Shown one piece after another: positions 17,971-27,937 of a stretch of DNA of 64,000 nucleotides (positions are counted from its first letter, which is position 1; each line of letters begins with the position of its first letter). A model generated the notes under the pieces. That model saw only the letters and a program-made list of their open reading frames with translations, did no database searches and had not been told where the DNA came from. The translations under genes and the position numbers were made by a program. This stretch comes from Eubacteriaceae bacterium (GTDB lineage: Bacteria > Bacillota > Clostridia > Eubacteriales > Eubacteriaceae), in the NCBI GenBank assembly GCA_017405085.1, contig JAFRBB010000029.1, positions 1 to 64,000 of the forward strand. Reading direction: 5' to 3'.

Positions 17971-20616
17971 ATGAAAAAAGAAATGTCAAAAGTTTACGAA
18001 CCCCATGAGGTGGAGAACAGAATTTACGACTGGTGGCAGGAAAAGGGCTATTTCAAACCCGAAGTCCATGCCGAAGGCAAACCTTACACCATTGTAATGC
18101 CGCCTCCGAATATCACCGGTCAGCTTCACATGGGCCATGCCTTTGATGACACGCTTCAAGACGTGCTGATCCGCTACAAACGCATGCAGGGCTACGCGGC
18201 TCTTTGGGTGCCCGGAATGGATCACGCCAGCATTGCGACGGAAGTTAAAGTCCTGGATAAAATAAAAAAAGAAGAAGGCAAAAACAAAGAAGAAATCGGA
18301 AGGGAAGCCTTTTTAGAGCGCGCTTGGGACTGGGCGGTTTTTTATAGAAACCGCATTCGGGAACAGGTCAAAAAGCTCGGCGCTTCCTGCGATTGGGACC
18401 GGGAACGTTTCACAATGGACGAAGGGTGCAGTCACGCAGTCAAAGAAACCTTTGTCCGTCTTTATGAAGCGGGCCTCATCTACAAAGGAAGCCGCATTAT
18501 CAACTGGTGCCCCGATTGTAAAACCGCCCTTTCCGACGCCGAAGTAGAGTACGAAGAAGAACACGGTCACTTGTGGCATATCCGCTATCCTTTGACCGAC
18601 GGCAGCGGTTCTGTCGTCGTGGCTACCACCAGACCCGAAACCATGCTGGGCGACACCGGTGTCGCCGTCAATCCCAATGACGAACGATACACCGATATTG
18701 TCGGAAAAACCGTAACCTTGCCGCTGGTCAATAAGGAAATTCCCATCGTCGCTGACGATTACGTCGACATGACCTTCGGAACCGGTGTTGTCAAAATGAC
18801 GCCGGCTCATGATCCCAACGACTACGAAGTAGGCCTTCGCCACAATCTCGAAGAAATCAACGTCATGAACGAAGATGGCACGATGAACGAGCTTGCCGGG
18901 GAAAAATACGCGGGAATGGACCGTTACGCCTGTCGTAAAGCCGTTCTTGCGGATCTGGAAAACCTGGGGCTGCTCGTTAAAACCGAAGAGCATATTCACA
19001 ACGTCGGACATTGCTATCGGTGCAAAACAACAGTGGAAACCATGACCTCTGAACAATGGTTTGTCAAAATGAAACCCCTGGCTGAGCCGGCCATTGCCGC
19101 TGTTCGCCAAGGCGAAACTAATTTTGTTCCCGAACGTTTTGATAAAATCTATTTCAATTGGATGGAAAACATCCGTGATTGGTGCATTTCTAGGCAGCTT
19201 TGGTGGGGCCATCAAATTCCTGCTTATACCTGTAATGCTTGTGGTGAAACGATTGTATCCGCCCAAACCCCCGAGGTTTGTCCAAAATGCGGTCATGCCC
19301 ATTTGACGCAGGATCCCAATGTGCTTGACACCTGGTTCAGTTCGGCTCTTTGGCCGTTTTCCACCCTCGGATGGCCTGAAAGCACTGAAGACTTGGCTAA
19401 ATTTTATCCCAACGATGTTTTGGTCACCGGTTATGACATCATTTTCTTCTGGGTGGCACGGATGATTTTCATGGGCATTGACACCATGGGTAAACCGCCC
19501 TTTTCCGATGTCTATATTCACGGACTCATTCGAGACGCTCAGGGACGTAAAATGAGTAAATCCCTCGGCAACGGCATTGATCCTTTGGAAGTCATCGACG
19601 CTTACTCCGCCGATGCTCTGCGCTTTGCCATCATCACCGGCAACGCCGCGGGGGGAGATATCCGTTGGACGCAGGATAAAATCGAATCGGCGCGAAATTT
19701 CTTAAACAAAATTTGGAATGCCGCCCGTTTTGTGTTGATGTATCTCGATGAGGATGTCGAAACAGATCTGTCCAAAGTCAATCTGGAAACGACAGACCGT
19801 TGGATTTTAAGTCGGATGAACACTGTGATCGGCGAAGTCAGCGTTAATATGGACAAATATGAACTTGGCATCGCGGCATCCAAAATTTACGAATTCACCT
19901 GGAATGAATTCTGCGACTGGTATATTGAGCTCGTCAAAGTGCGCTTAAACGGCGATGACGGCGACAGCAAAGCCGCTGCATGCGCCACTTTGGTGACGGT
20001 CCTTACCAATATTTTAAAAATGCTCCATCCGGTCATACCCTTTATCACCGAAGAGATTTATCACTATCTGCCCGGCGCCGGAGAAGCCATGATTATCGCC
20101 GATTGGCCTAAAGCCAATGATGCGCTTTACGATGAGGCAGCCGAAAATAAAATCGGTTATCTTTCCGAGGTTATCCGTGCCCTTCGAAAAATCCGTAAAG
20201 AAGCTGATGTGCCGAACAAAAAGAAAGCGGCTGTTTATATTGTCTCCGACAACAAAGCCAGACACGAACTTTTGTCTAAAGAATCGGAAATCTTAAGTCG
20301 CATGGGCTCGGTCTCCGAAGTGCTCTCCATTAATGAAGCCGACGTTAAAGATGATTATACAGCGGCGGTTGTAGCTGATTCCACTGTGTATATTGCCCTC
20401 GATGATCTGGTCGATAAAGCGAAAGAAATCGCCCGGCTGACTGCTGAGAAGAAAAAAATCGAAGGAGACCTCAAACGGACCGGCGGTAAACTTGCCAACG
20501 AAAAATTCCTCGCCGGAGCGCCGGCAGCCGTCGTTGAAAAAGAACGGAAAAAACACGCCGAAAACGAACAAAAACTCGCTCAAGTCCTTGAACGGCTCAA
20601 GCATTTCGGTGCGTAA
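17971..20616 (+). CDS. valS: Valyl-tRNA synthetase
   Basis: Class I aminoacyl-tRNA synthetase charging tRNA-Val. The 881-residue protein has PPPNITGQLHMGHAF near 45 (HIGH-type site), a CP1 editing domain with TTRPETMLGDTGVAV near 215, zinc-type CxxC pairs near 415-435, KMSKSLGNGIDP near 527, an anticodon-binding domain, and a C-terminal coiled coil (about 810-881) typical of ValRS. ATG 17971 and an in-frame ATG 15 bp later are both possible; GAGAGG lies 13 bp before the first. No T-box leader was recognised in the 200 bp upstream. A weak hairpin, GCCG-AAGA-CGGC followed by TGTTTTG (20620-20637), may terminate it. Confidence 0.97.
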   Translation: MKKEMSKVYEPHEVENRIYDWWQEKGYFKPEVHAEGKPYTIVMPPPNITGQLHMGHAFDDTLQDVLIRYKRMQGYAALWVPGMDHASIATEVKVLDKIKKEEGKNKEEIGREAFLERAWDWAVFYRNRIREQVKKLGASCDWDRERFTMDEGCSHAVKETFVRLYEAGLIYKGSRIINWCPDCKTALSDAEVEYEEEHGHLWHIRYPLTDGSGSVVVATTRPETMLGDTGVAVNPNDERYTDIVGKTVTLPLVNKEIPIVADDYVDMTFGTGVVKMTPAHDPNDYEVGLRHNLEEINVMNEDGTMNELAGEKYAGMDRYACRKAVLADLENLGLLVKTEEHIHNVGHCYRCKTTVETMTSEQWFVKMKPLAEPAIAAVRQGETNFVPERFDKIYFNWMENIRDWCISRQLWWGHQIPAYTCNACGETIVSAQTPEVCPKCGHAHLTQDPNVLDTWFSSALWPFSTLGWPESTEDLAKFYPNDVLVTGYDIIFFWVARMIFMGIDTMGKPPFSDVYIHGLIRDAQGRKMSKSLGNGIDPLEVIDAYSADALRFAIITGNAAGGDIRWTQDKIESARNFLNKIWNAARFVLMYLDEDVETDLSKVNLETTDRWILSRMNTVIGEVSVNMDKYELGIAASKIYEFTWNEFCDWYIELVKVRLNGDDGDSKAAACATLVTVLTNILKMLHPVIPFITEEIYHYLPGAGEAMIIADWPKANDALYDEAAENKIGYLSEVIRALRKIRKEADVPNKKKAAVYIVSDNKARHELLSKESEILSRMGSVSEVLSINEADVKDDYTAAVVADSTVYIALDDLVDKAKEIARLTAEKKKIEGDLKRTGGKLANEKFLAGAPAAVVEKERKKHAENEQKLAQVLERLKHFGA

Positions 20617-20770
20617 ATCGCCGAAGACGGCTGTTTTGACCTTTACTTTTCAATCTATATGTGTTAAAATACAAAAAATTTGAGAAATCAAAAGATATGA
20701 TCATTGTACACGGTAATGACTAGGAAAAATATTTCCGTTGCTTTTGTTAATATGGCATATCAATGATTTA

Positions 20771-20890
20771 TGAAGGGGAGTAACTCGCCTACAAAGGATT
20801 GATCGGTCGTCATTTCGAGATTGTCTCCGGCCGTTCAGCAAAATTTTTTGTGAGTAAGACCTTCATCCGTTTTTCGGATGGAGGTCTTTT
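20771..20890 (+). ncRNA. yybP-ykoY (Mn2+-sensing) riboswitch
   Basis: The RNA begins with GAAGGGGAGTAAC and contains the TCGTCATTTCGAGA and GAGTAAGACCTTCATCC segments typical of the yybP-ykoY class. The expression platform is a terminator: AGACCTTCATCCG (20857-20869) pairs with CGGATGGAGGTCT (20875-20887), followed by a T-run. In this class Mn2+ binding stabilises the antiterminated or translated state, and it commonly controls P-type ATPases and TerC/MntP-type exporters, in keeping with the gene downstream. Confidence 0.85.
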
Positions 20891-20963
20891 GTATGGATTT
20901 GATAATTTATCTCAATTGTCAGTTCATGAGGGATTTTTATTTAGAAAAGAAAGAGAGGTTTTT

Positions 20964-23615
20964 TTGAAAGAGAATAAGAACAACATTTACAAACTAACCG
21001 CCGATGAAACGCAACGCCGGTTTGAAACTGACTTTGAAAGCGGCCTTACATCACAAGAAGCATCGGCACGTCTAGAGCGTCATGGTCCAAACCAGCTTAA
21101 AGAAGGCAAAAAGACCCCATTTTGGAAAAAATTCCTGTTGCAGTTTAAGGATTTTCTTATCATCGTCCTATTGGTGGCAGCCGTTGTATCCGGATTACTG
21201 GGCGAAGTCAGCGATATGATTTTGATTATGCTGATTGTCATCATCAACGCCGTCATTGGTGTCATTCAGGAAAACAAAGCTGAAGACGCCATTGCCTCTC
21301 TCAAAAAAATGGCCGTTTCCGAAGCCAAAGTGCTCAGAGACGGCAGGGTGATTACCGTACCGGCCTCCACTTTGGTTCCCGGTGACATCGTCAATCTGGA
21401 CGCCGGAGACAACATTCCTGCCGATGGCAGACTCATAGAGTCCGCTTCATTGCAAATTCAAGAATCCGCCCTTACCGGCGAATCTGTTCCCGTGGATAAA
21501 ACCACTGATGCCATTGACCGAGATGAAGTACCCCTGGGTGATCGAAAAAACATGGTGTTCATGAACAGCATTGTGACAAACGGCCGCGGGCGATTTATCG
21601 TAACCGACACGGGGATGAATACGGAAATCGGCAAAATCGCTGGAATGATCAACGCCTCCGAGCCGATGACGACACCCCTTCAAAAAAACATCGACAAATT
21701 GGGGAAAACCCTCGGAATCGCCGCCCTTGTGGCCTGCGCCCTCATTTTTGTCATCGGTCTTCTTAGAGGTGGTTCACCTCTGCAGATGTTCTTAACGGCC
21801 ATCAGCCTTGCGGTAGCCGCCATTCCCGAAGGACTGCCTGCCATTGTCACGGTCGTTCTTGCCATGGGTTCAACCCGCCTCGCCGAGAAAAACGCGATAA
21901 TTCGTAAACTGCCTGCAGTGGAAACATTGGGCTGCGCATCGGTCATCTGCTCCGACAAAACCGGAACCCTGACCCAGAACCGCATGACCATCAAAAAAGT
22001 TTACGCCAATGAAGGACTCATCGACGCCGAGGACATTTTAGATGATGGATTTACAGCCAGCGAAAAGTTTGTCGTGCGCATCGGTAACCTTTGCAACGAT
22101 GCCTCCATCGTCGAAAACGAAGAAAAAATTATAGAAATCGGCGATCCGACGGAAGTAGCAATGGTGGCCTACGCCGATAATCTGGGGTTTGACAAAAATA
22201 TTTCCCTTCAAGAGGCTCCTCGAGTAGCCGAAATTCCTTTTGATTCGGACCGTAAATTGATGACAACGGTCCATCATTATCAGGATACCTGGCTTAGTTT
22301 TACCAAAGGCGCGCCTGATATCCTCATTGATCGTTGCGATGAATACTTAAAGGGCTATGAAGTACTGCCTTTTGACGAAAAAGCAAAAGCAGAAGTCAGG
22401 CGCATCAATAACGAGCTTGCCGAAAACGCCTATCGGGTCCTCGGTTACGCCTTTAATCAATATGCCAAACAACCGGAAACAACTCAGGAAAAAGTTGAAA
22501 ATCATCTGATTTTCGCAGGTTTAACCGGCATGATTGACCCGCCAAGAGAAGAGGTGGGAGACGCAATTAGCGAATGCCATAGCGCCGGCATCGAAACTGT
22601 TATGATTACCGGCGATCATAAGGTGACAGCCGTTGCCATTGCCAAAGAACTTGGCATTTACGGAGAAAACAGCCAGGCGCTGTCCGGTATTGAACTCGAC
22701 GCCATGTCAGATGAAGAATTTGACAACGTGATTGAACGCACCAATGTTTACGCTAGAGTCTCGCCGGAGAATAAAGTGCGCATTGTCGAAAGTTGGCAGC
22801 GAAAAGGAAAAGTCGTCGCGATGACAGGAGACGGTGTTAACGACGCGCCTGCTCTCAAAAAAGCAGACATTGGTTGCGCAATGGGCATCACCGGTACCGA
22901 CGTCACCAAAGAAGCCTCCGAGATGATTTTAACCGACGATAAATTCTCTACCATTGTCTCAGCAGTTAAAGAAGGACGTCGAATTTATGCCAATATTCGA
23001 AAAGCTGTCCATTTTCTGCTGTCTTGTAATATCGCGGAAATTCTCACCTTATTTATCGCGACGGTTTTGGGTTGGGTTCAGCCTCTCTTACCGGTTCACA
23101 TTTTGTGGATTAATCTCGTTACCGATTCTTTGCCGGCCTTGGCTTTAGGCATGGAAAAGGCCGAAGATGACATCATGAAATATCCGCCGCGCAAAGCTTC
23201 CGACAGCATTTTTGCAGACGGCTACGGTGTGCGCATGATCCTTCAAGGTATTATGCTCGCGATCATCTCTCTTTTGGTCTTTAATTACGGTTTGAACAAA
23301 TATGGAATCGAAGAAGCCAGAACGATGATTTTTGCCGTCCTTGGTTTATCTCAATTGGTACATGTTTTCAACGTCAGATCGGCTTATGGATCGGTCTTTT
23401 CAAGAAATCTCTTTACCAATCGCTATCTTTGGGGGGGCATCGCAATTTCCGTTGCGATGCAATTAATCGTAATTTTCGTGCCGGCACTGCATCCGTTCTT
23501 TAATGTAACCACGATGAACATGAGCGAATGGGGAGTGATTATCGCCGCTGCTTTCGCCCCACTTGTCATAGTGGAAATCATGAAATTCATTGAACGCTCT
23601 TTCTTAAAAAAATAA
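20964..23615 (+). CDS. P-type cation-transporting ATPase (Ca2+/Mn2+ type, P2)
   Basis: Membrane pump of 883 residues energised by ATP. It has the N-terminal cation-ATPase domain, the actuator TGES motif near 172, the M4 site AAIPEGLPA near 285, the phosphorylation site SDKTGTLTQ near 330, the KGAPD nucleotide-domain motif near 445, the TGDGVNDAPALKKADIG hinge near 620, and six C-terminal membrane helices. Sequence type is SERCA/PMR1-like. TTG at 20964 was chosen because GAGAGG lies 5 bp upstream; the open frame extends 55 codons further but through the riboswitch terminator. The manganese riboswitch upstream makes Mn2+ export the likely role. Confidence 0.92.
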   Translation: MKENKNNIYKLTADETQRRFETDFESGLTSQEASARLERHGPNQLKEGKKTPFWKKFLLQFKDFLIIVLLVAAVVSGLLGEVSDMILIMLIVIINAVIGVIQENKAEDAIASLKKMAVSEAKVLRDGRVITVPASTLVPGDIVNLDAGDNIPADGRLIESASLQIQESALTGESVPVDKTTDAIDRDEVPLGDRKNMVFMNSIVTNGRGRFIVTDTGMNTEIGKIAGMINASEPMTTPLQKNIDKLGKTLGIAALVACALIFVIGLLRGGSPLQMFLTAISLAVAAIPEGLPAIVTVVLAMGSTRLAEKNAIIRKLPAVETLGCASVICSDKTGTLTQNRMTIKKVYANEGLIDAEDILDDGFTASEKFVVRIGNLCNDASIVENEEKIIEIGDPTEVAMVAYADNLGFDKNISLQEAPRVAEIPFDSDRKLMTTVHHYQDTWLSFTKGAPDILIDRCDEYLKGYEVLPFDEKAKAEVRRINNELAENAYRVLGYAFNQYAKQPETTQEKVENHLIFAGLTGMIDPPREEVGDAISECHSAGIETVMITGDHKVTAVAIAKELGIYGENSQALSGIELDAMSDEEFDNVIERTNVYARVSPENKVRIVESWQRKGKVVAMTGDGVNDAPALKKADIGCAMGITGTDVTKEASEMILTDDKFSTIVSAVKEGRRIYANIRKAVHFLLSCNIAEILTLFIATVLGWVQPLLPVHILWINLVTDSLPALALGMEKAEDDIMKYPPRKASDSIFADGYGVRMILQGIMLAIISLLVFNYGLNKYGIEEARTMIFAVLGLSQLVHVFNVRSAYGSVFSRNLFTNRYLWGGIAISVAMQLIVIFVPALHPFFNVTTMNMSEWGVIIAAAFAPLVIVEIMKFIERSFLKK

Positions 23616-23663
23616 AACAGCCTGCGTTATCATGCAAGCTGTAAATGTATCTTGAAAGAATCA

Positions 23664-23688
23664 AAAACTCGGCTTAGCCGGGTTTTTG
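23664..23688. terminator. Bidirectional terminator between convergent genes
   Basis: Stem AAACTCGGC / GCCGGGTTT around TTA, with T-runs on both strands (TTTTT plus, TTTTT minus). It serves the P-type ATPase gene and the convergent DUF4364 gene. Confidence 0.75.
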
Positions 23689-23775
23689 GTTTTAAATGCA
23701 AAAAACGTATAAAAAGACTTTGGCTAAAATTCATCGAAAAACGTTAATCATCTATGATAAAAACTGAAATGTCCA

Positions 23776-24303
23776 TTAGGAGTAATCGCTGATCAGAGCG
23801 TCGATCATGCCCGCGTACATCCGCTGGGTTTGATGCCGCCATTTTTCGCAAATAGCAGCAGCTTGTTCAGCATCCGGTGTATCAAGATTGATTTCCATCA
23901 CTTTAATCTTATTTTCCATCAGCAATAGATGGACTTGATAGTGATTGGGAGCCGTTTTATGATAGTAGGCGTCAATGACTGATTCTCTTAATATTTTGTC
24001 CTGATTGTTTTTGATGTATTCATCAATCATTTCTATGAGGTATGAGGAAACTCTATAAGATAAACCTGTCAATAATTCAGCGCCTGCAGGGGTAAGCGTG
24101 TATTCGGGAGCGGTTTTTTGCTGATTGCTTTCGACCATTAAACCTTCCGAAATCAATTCATCAATTAGAAATTGAAGATCAAAATAAGAAAGTTGTATAT
24201 TGGACAACACAATTAAGGCGATTTGCTCCCTGGTTAAGCCGCTTTTGATTTTACTGAGCACATATAATATAATAAGTTTATCTTCAATATTACGATTCGT
24301 CAT
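23776..24303 (-). CDS. DUF4364 family protein (winged-helix-like)
   Basis: A 175-residue protein matching the clostridial DUF4364 family. The first 90 residues look like a winged helix (DKLIILYVLSKI, LTREQIALIVLSN, YFDLQFLIDELISEGLM), and the rest is a small alpha/beta domain. A DNA-binding regulatory role is inferred from the fold only. The start at 24303 has GGAGG 9 bp upstream; an upstream extension would overlap the divergent gene. The divergent spacing of 56 bp to the QueG-like gene suggests a shared regulatory region. Confidence 0.85.
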   Translation of the reverse strand: MTNRNIEDKLIILYVLSKIKSGLTREQIALIVLSNIQLSYFDLQFLIDELISEGLMVESNQQKTAPEYTLTPAGAELLTGLSYRVSSYLIEMIDEYIKNNQDKILRESVIDAYYHKTAPNHYQVHLLLMENKIKVMEINLDTPDAEQAAAICEKWRHQTQRMYAGMIDALISDYS

Positions 24304-24359
24304 ATATCGTTTCCTCCGTTGTTGAAGAAAATTATAGCACAAAGCGATAGGAATAGCCC

Positions 24360-25043
24360 ATGGATTCTCACACAATTTGTCACAATCTTCAAAAAATTAT
24401 TGGCAATCCACCGGGAGTGGATATCGGCGTCAGCAATTTAACGATTTTACCTCCGGACAAGCGTCTCGGGTATACTTCGGCAGTGACGGTTGCGGTGAGG
24501 CTTCTCTCGGGCATTATTGGCGAGATCAAAGATGAGCCCACCATTTCATATTTTGCCCATTACCGCGCGGTCAATCGTTATATTGATAAGCTCACCCTTC
24601 AAATCGGCCTTTTTTTGGAGTCCAAAGGATTAAAAGCCCATCCCGTTCCGGCTTCTCAGTCGGATCCCAAAGCATATTATGCCGGGGTTTTTTCACATAA
24701 AACCGCCGCGCATCTTGCGGACATGGGGTGGATCGGCAAAAATGCCCTTTTCATTCATCGAAAGTGGGGAAGCGCGGTCAGATTGGGAACCGTTTTAGTC
24801 GATTGGGATATCAAATCAACTAAAGACATTCAGCCATCACAGTGCGCAAACTGCGCGCGATGCAAAAAGATATGTCCGGCACAGGCCATTGAAGGCGTTA
24901 ATTGGACTCCGGAAAAAAACCGAGAGGATTTATTTGACGCCCATGCCTGCAGTGAATATATGAAAAATCATTTTCAACATATCGGACGAGGAAGTGTGTG
25001 CGGTCTTTGTATTGCGGTTTGTCCTTATACGCCGCTCAGTTAA
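24360..25043 (+). CDS. QueG-like double 4Fe-4S cluster protein
   Basis: A 227-residue protein related to epoxyqueuosine reductase. The N-terminal half resembles DUF1730 and carries GWIGKNALFIHRKWGSAVRLGTVL near 122; the C-terminal half has two ferredoxin-type cysteine sets, CANCARCKKICPAQAIEG near 160 and C-x2-C-x3-CP at the end. True QueG is over 300 residues and has a HEAT-like tail and catalytic Asp; this short version lacks the tail, so it may act in another cobamide or redox reaction. No clear Shine-Dalgarno sequence precedes the ATG. Confidence 0.8.
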   Translation: MDSHTICHNLQKIIGNPPGVDIGVSNLTILPPDKRLGYTSAVTVAVRLLSGIIGEIKDEPTISYFAHYRAVNRYIDKLTLQIGLFLESKGLKAHPVPASQSDPKAYYAGVFSHKTAAHLADMGWIGKNALFIHRKWGSAVRLGTVLVDWDIKSTKDIQPSQCANCARCKKICPAQAIEGVNWTPEKNREDLFDAHACSEYMKNHFQHIGRGSVCGLCIAVCPYTPLS

Positions 25044-25072
25044 CACGTTGACACGAAAAGAACAAAAATCAT

Positions 25073-26422
25073 ATGAAATATCAAATCAAACATATTATTC
25101 CCGGATCCGTATTAGACGAATTGGATATAACGGCAGGAGATTATCTTTTGTCGATTAACGGCTTTCCGGTGGAAGACGAACTCGACATCCGATTTTTTGA
25201 AGAAGATCCGGAATTAACAATAGAAATCGAAAAACCCGACGGTGATATTTGGGAACTGGACATTGAACGGGAACCGGATGAAATATTGGGATTGGACTAT
25301 ACAAAAGACCAAAGCATTAGACGATGCACAAACAATTGTATTTTTTGTTTTATCGATCAAATGCCTCCCGGCATGCGCGAAACCCTCTATATCAAAGACG
25401 ATGATGAGCGCATGTCGTTTCTATACGGAAATTATATCACTTTAACCAATCTTTCCGAAGCCGAAAAAAAGCGGATTGTCCGCTATCATATCATGCCCAT
25501 TAATATTTCCGTTCATACCACCAATCCAGAATTGCGGAAAAAGATGCTTCACAATCGCTTCGCCGGCAATATTATGACGGAACTGCGCTATTTTAAAGAA
25601 CATCATATCGCGATGAACGCTCAAATTGTGCTCTGCCCGGGGTATAACGACGGCGAAGAGTTATCACGAACCTTGTCGGATTTATCACGCCTCTATCCTG
25701 AAATGAGAAGTGTCTCAGTGGTGCCCATCGGTCTAACCCGTTATCGAAAAGGCCTTTCAGCCATTGCTCCGGTGAGTCCTGACAAAGCCAGAGAAACCCT
25801 TGATATTATTCGAACATATCAGCAAAAGATGCTCGCTGCGCATCAAGTTCATTTTGTTTATCCTGGAGATGAGCTTTTTCTCATCGCTAAAAAGGACATC
25901 CCCGATGTTGATTATTATGAAGATTTTTCGCAAATCGAAAATGGCGTGGGAATGATTGCCGATTTTGAAAACCAGTTAAAAATCGCTATCGAACATCAAA
26001 TTTATCATGACACTCCCCAAAAGGAACGTTTTTATGGTATGATTACAGGAGAATTGGCATCGCCTTATGTCAAAAGATGGTGTAAACAAATCACCAAAGC
26101 TTATCCAAACATTCATTTTGAAATCTATACGATTGTCAATCGTTTTTTTGGACAAAGCATCACCGTATCCGGTTTAATGACAGGGATTGACATCATGAAG
26201 CAGATTCCTCTTAATGACAAAGTTAATGCTTATTTTCTTCCGGAAAACTGCGTTAAACATCAAACCGAAATACTCCTTGATGACGTAAGCGTTACTGATT
26301 TATCAAAGCACTTTCAAAAACCCGTGCGGGTGATTTCCAATGACGGAAGAGCCTTACTTGCGGAAGCCATTATCGGGAAGACGGATTTTACTATCAAAGA
26401 AAAACAGCAATATGAATCTTAA
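25073..26422 (+). CDS. DUF512/PDZ-type radical SAM protein
   Basis: A 449-residue protein of the family with an N-terminal PDZ-like domain (1-70), a radical SAM-like core with the cysteine set RRCTNNCIFCFIDQMP near 83-98, and a C-terminal DUF512 domain. The motif CxxxCxFCF matches the family rather than the canonical CxxxCxxC. The biochemical reaction is unknown. In many Clostridia this gene sits directly upstream of der, as here, which suggests a conserved role near ribosome assembly, but that is inference. Confidence 0.88.
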   Translation: MKYQIKHIIPGSVLDELDITAGDYLLSINGFPVEDELDIRFFEEDPELTIEIEKPDGDIWELDIEREPDEILGLDYTKDQSIRRCTNNCIFCFIDQMPPGMRETLYIKDDDERMSFLYGNYITLTNLSEAEKKRIVRYHIMPINISVHTTNPELRKKMLHNRFAGNIMTELRYFKEHHIAMNAQIVLCPGYNDGEELSRTLSDLSRLYPEMRSVSVVPIGLTRYRKGLSAIAPVSPDKARETLDIIRTYQQKMLAAHQVHFVYPGDELFLIAKKDIPDVDYYEDFSQIENGVGMIADFENQLKIAIEHQIYHDTPQKERFYGMITGELASPYVKRWCKQITKAYPNIHFEIYTIVNRFFGQSITVSGLMTGIDIMKQIPLNDKVNAYFLPENCVKHQTEILLDDVSVTDLSKHFQKPVRVISNDGRALLAEAIIGKTDFTIKEKQQYES

Positions 26423-26516
26423 ATAAGCTCATCTAGGACACAGAAAAATACATTTTATATACAAAACAGAAAATCTGTATCGTTGGATTTTCATCTCAAT
26501 TAAAAAAAGTATAAAG

Positions 26517-26580
26517 AAAGGAGAAAGGCGCTCCTCACACCGCTGTCAATGGGAAGGCGGTTTTGCGCCTGACAAAAAAT
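26517..26580 (+). promoter_or_regulatory. Hairpin separating a distant Shine-Dalgarno sequence from the der start
   Basis: AAAGGAG (26517-26523) is about 57 nt from ATG 26581. Between them AGGCGC (26526-26531) pairs with GCGCCT (26565-26570), and ACCGC (26539-26543) with GCGGT (26557-26561). Folding would leave roughly 12 unpaired nucleotides between the Shine-Dalgarno sequence and the ATG. Confidence 0.35.
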
Positions 26581-27903
26581 ATGAAACCAATCGTTGCGGT
26601 GGTGGGGCGGCCAAACGTCGGTAAATCCACCCTCTTTAATAAACTCATCGGAGAGCGCATAGCCATTGTTGAAGACACTCCCGGAGTCACCAGAGATCGG
26701 ATCATCGCCGATGCGGAGTGGCTGAATCATCCCTTTACCCTTATTGATACCGGGGGTATTGAACTTAAAACCAACAACAGCATTTTAAAACAAATGCGAG
26801 TTCAAGCAGAAATGGCCATCGATATGGCAGATTTAACATTGCTCCTTGTGGACGGCAGAGAAGGCATGACCGCTGCTGATGCCGATGTGGCGGAGATGCT
26901 TCGGAAATATGGAAAATCCGTTATCGTTGTCGTCAATAAACTCGACAGCGCCAAAATGGATGATGCAATTTATGAGTTTTATAATCTTGGACTCGGGGAT
27001 CCTTTGCCGATTTCGGCGGAACAGGGACTGGGTCTCGGAGAATTGCTTGATGAAATTATTCGATGCACGGAAGCGGTCTATCAAGAAGATGACGAGGAAG
27101 AAACCGGACTGAAAATCGCTGTCGTCGGAAAACCCAACGCAGGCAAGTCCACTTTAGTTAATCAACTTTTAGGAGAAGACCGTCACATCGTTAGTGATAT
27201 TCCGGGAACCACCCGAGATGCCGTCGACAGCCATGTACGCCACAACGGCAAAGATTATATTTTTATTGATACGGCGGGAATTCGAAGAAAGAAAAAAATA
27301 TTAGATGACATTGAGCGCTATAGCATTGTTCGGGCTGTGGCGGCTATTGATCGCGCAGATGTGGTTGTCCTCATGATAGATGCCGAAAAAGGCGTAACAG
27401 AGCAAGACAGCAAGATCGCCGGCATTGCACATAACCGTTTTATCCCAACAGTAATTGTCGTCAATAAATGGGACGCGATCGAAAAAGATGACAAGACAAT
27501 GAACAAAATGACCAAAGATGTCCGAAACGCTTTATCCTTTATGACTTACGCACCCATCGTTTTTATTTCTGCGAAAACAGGTCAACGTATCGGGAAACTC
27601 TACGACATGATTGACTATGTCAAGGCCCAGAGTGAAAAACGCGTCACCACCGGCAAAATGAACGAGGCCATTATTGATTTTGTGACCCTCAAGCAACCGC
27701 CGGCAAAATCAGGCCGACGGCTTAAAATCTATTATGGCTCTCAAACCGGTGTTTGCCCGCCAACTTTTGTGATTTTTGTCAATGACGAAACGCTGATGCA
27801 TTTTTCCTACAAGCGCTATCTCGAAAATCAAATTGTGGAGACCTTCGGCTTTGACGGAACGCCAATTCGTCTTTTCATTCGGGAAAAGAAAGATAAGCAA
27901 TAG
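26581..27903 (+). CDS. der: Ribosome biogenesis GTPase Der (EngA)
   Basis: Double-GTPase needed for 50S subunit assembly. The 440-residue protein has two Era-like G domains, with P-loops GRPNVGKST at residue 8 and GKPNAGKST near 182, the matching DTPGVT and DIPGTT switch regions, NKLD and NKWD specificity motifs, and a C-terminal KH-like domain. The start at 26581 gives the conserved MKPIVAVVG N-terminus; a TTG at 26563, with GGAAGG 5 bp upstream, is an alternative that adds six residues. Confidence 0.95.
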   Translation: MKPIVAVVGRPNVGKSTLFNKLIGERIAIVEDTPGVTRDRIIADAEWLNHPFTLIDTGGIELKTNNSILKQMRVQAEMAIDMADLTLLLVDGREGMTAADADVAEMLRKYGKSVIVVVNKLDSAKMDDAIYEFYNLGLGDPLPISAEQGLGLGELLDEIIRCTEAVYQEDDEEETGLKIAVVGKPNAGKSTLVNQLLGEDRHIVSDIPGTTRDAVDSHVRHNGKDYIFIDTAGIRRKKKILDDIERYSIVRAVAAIDRADVVVLMIDAEKGVTEQDSKIAGIAHNRFIPTVIVVNKWDAIEKDDKTMNKMTKDVRNALSFMTYAPIVFISAKTGQRIGKLYDMIDYVKAQSEKRVTTGKMNEAIIDFVTLKQPPAKSGRRLKIYYGSQTGVCPPTFVIFVNDETLMHFSYKRYLENQIVETFGFDGTPIRLFIREKKDKQ

Positions 27904-27937
27904 ACCATTTAAAAATACTGAAAGTCAATCATCGGTT

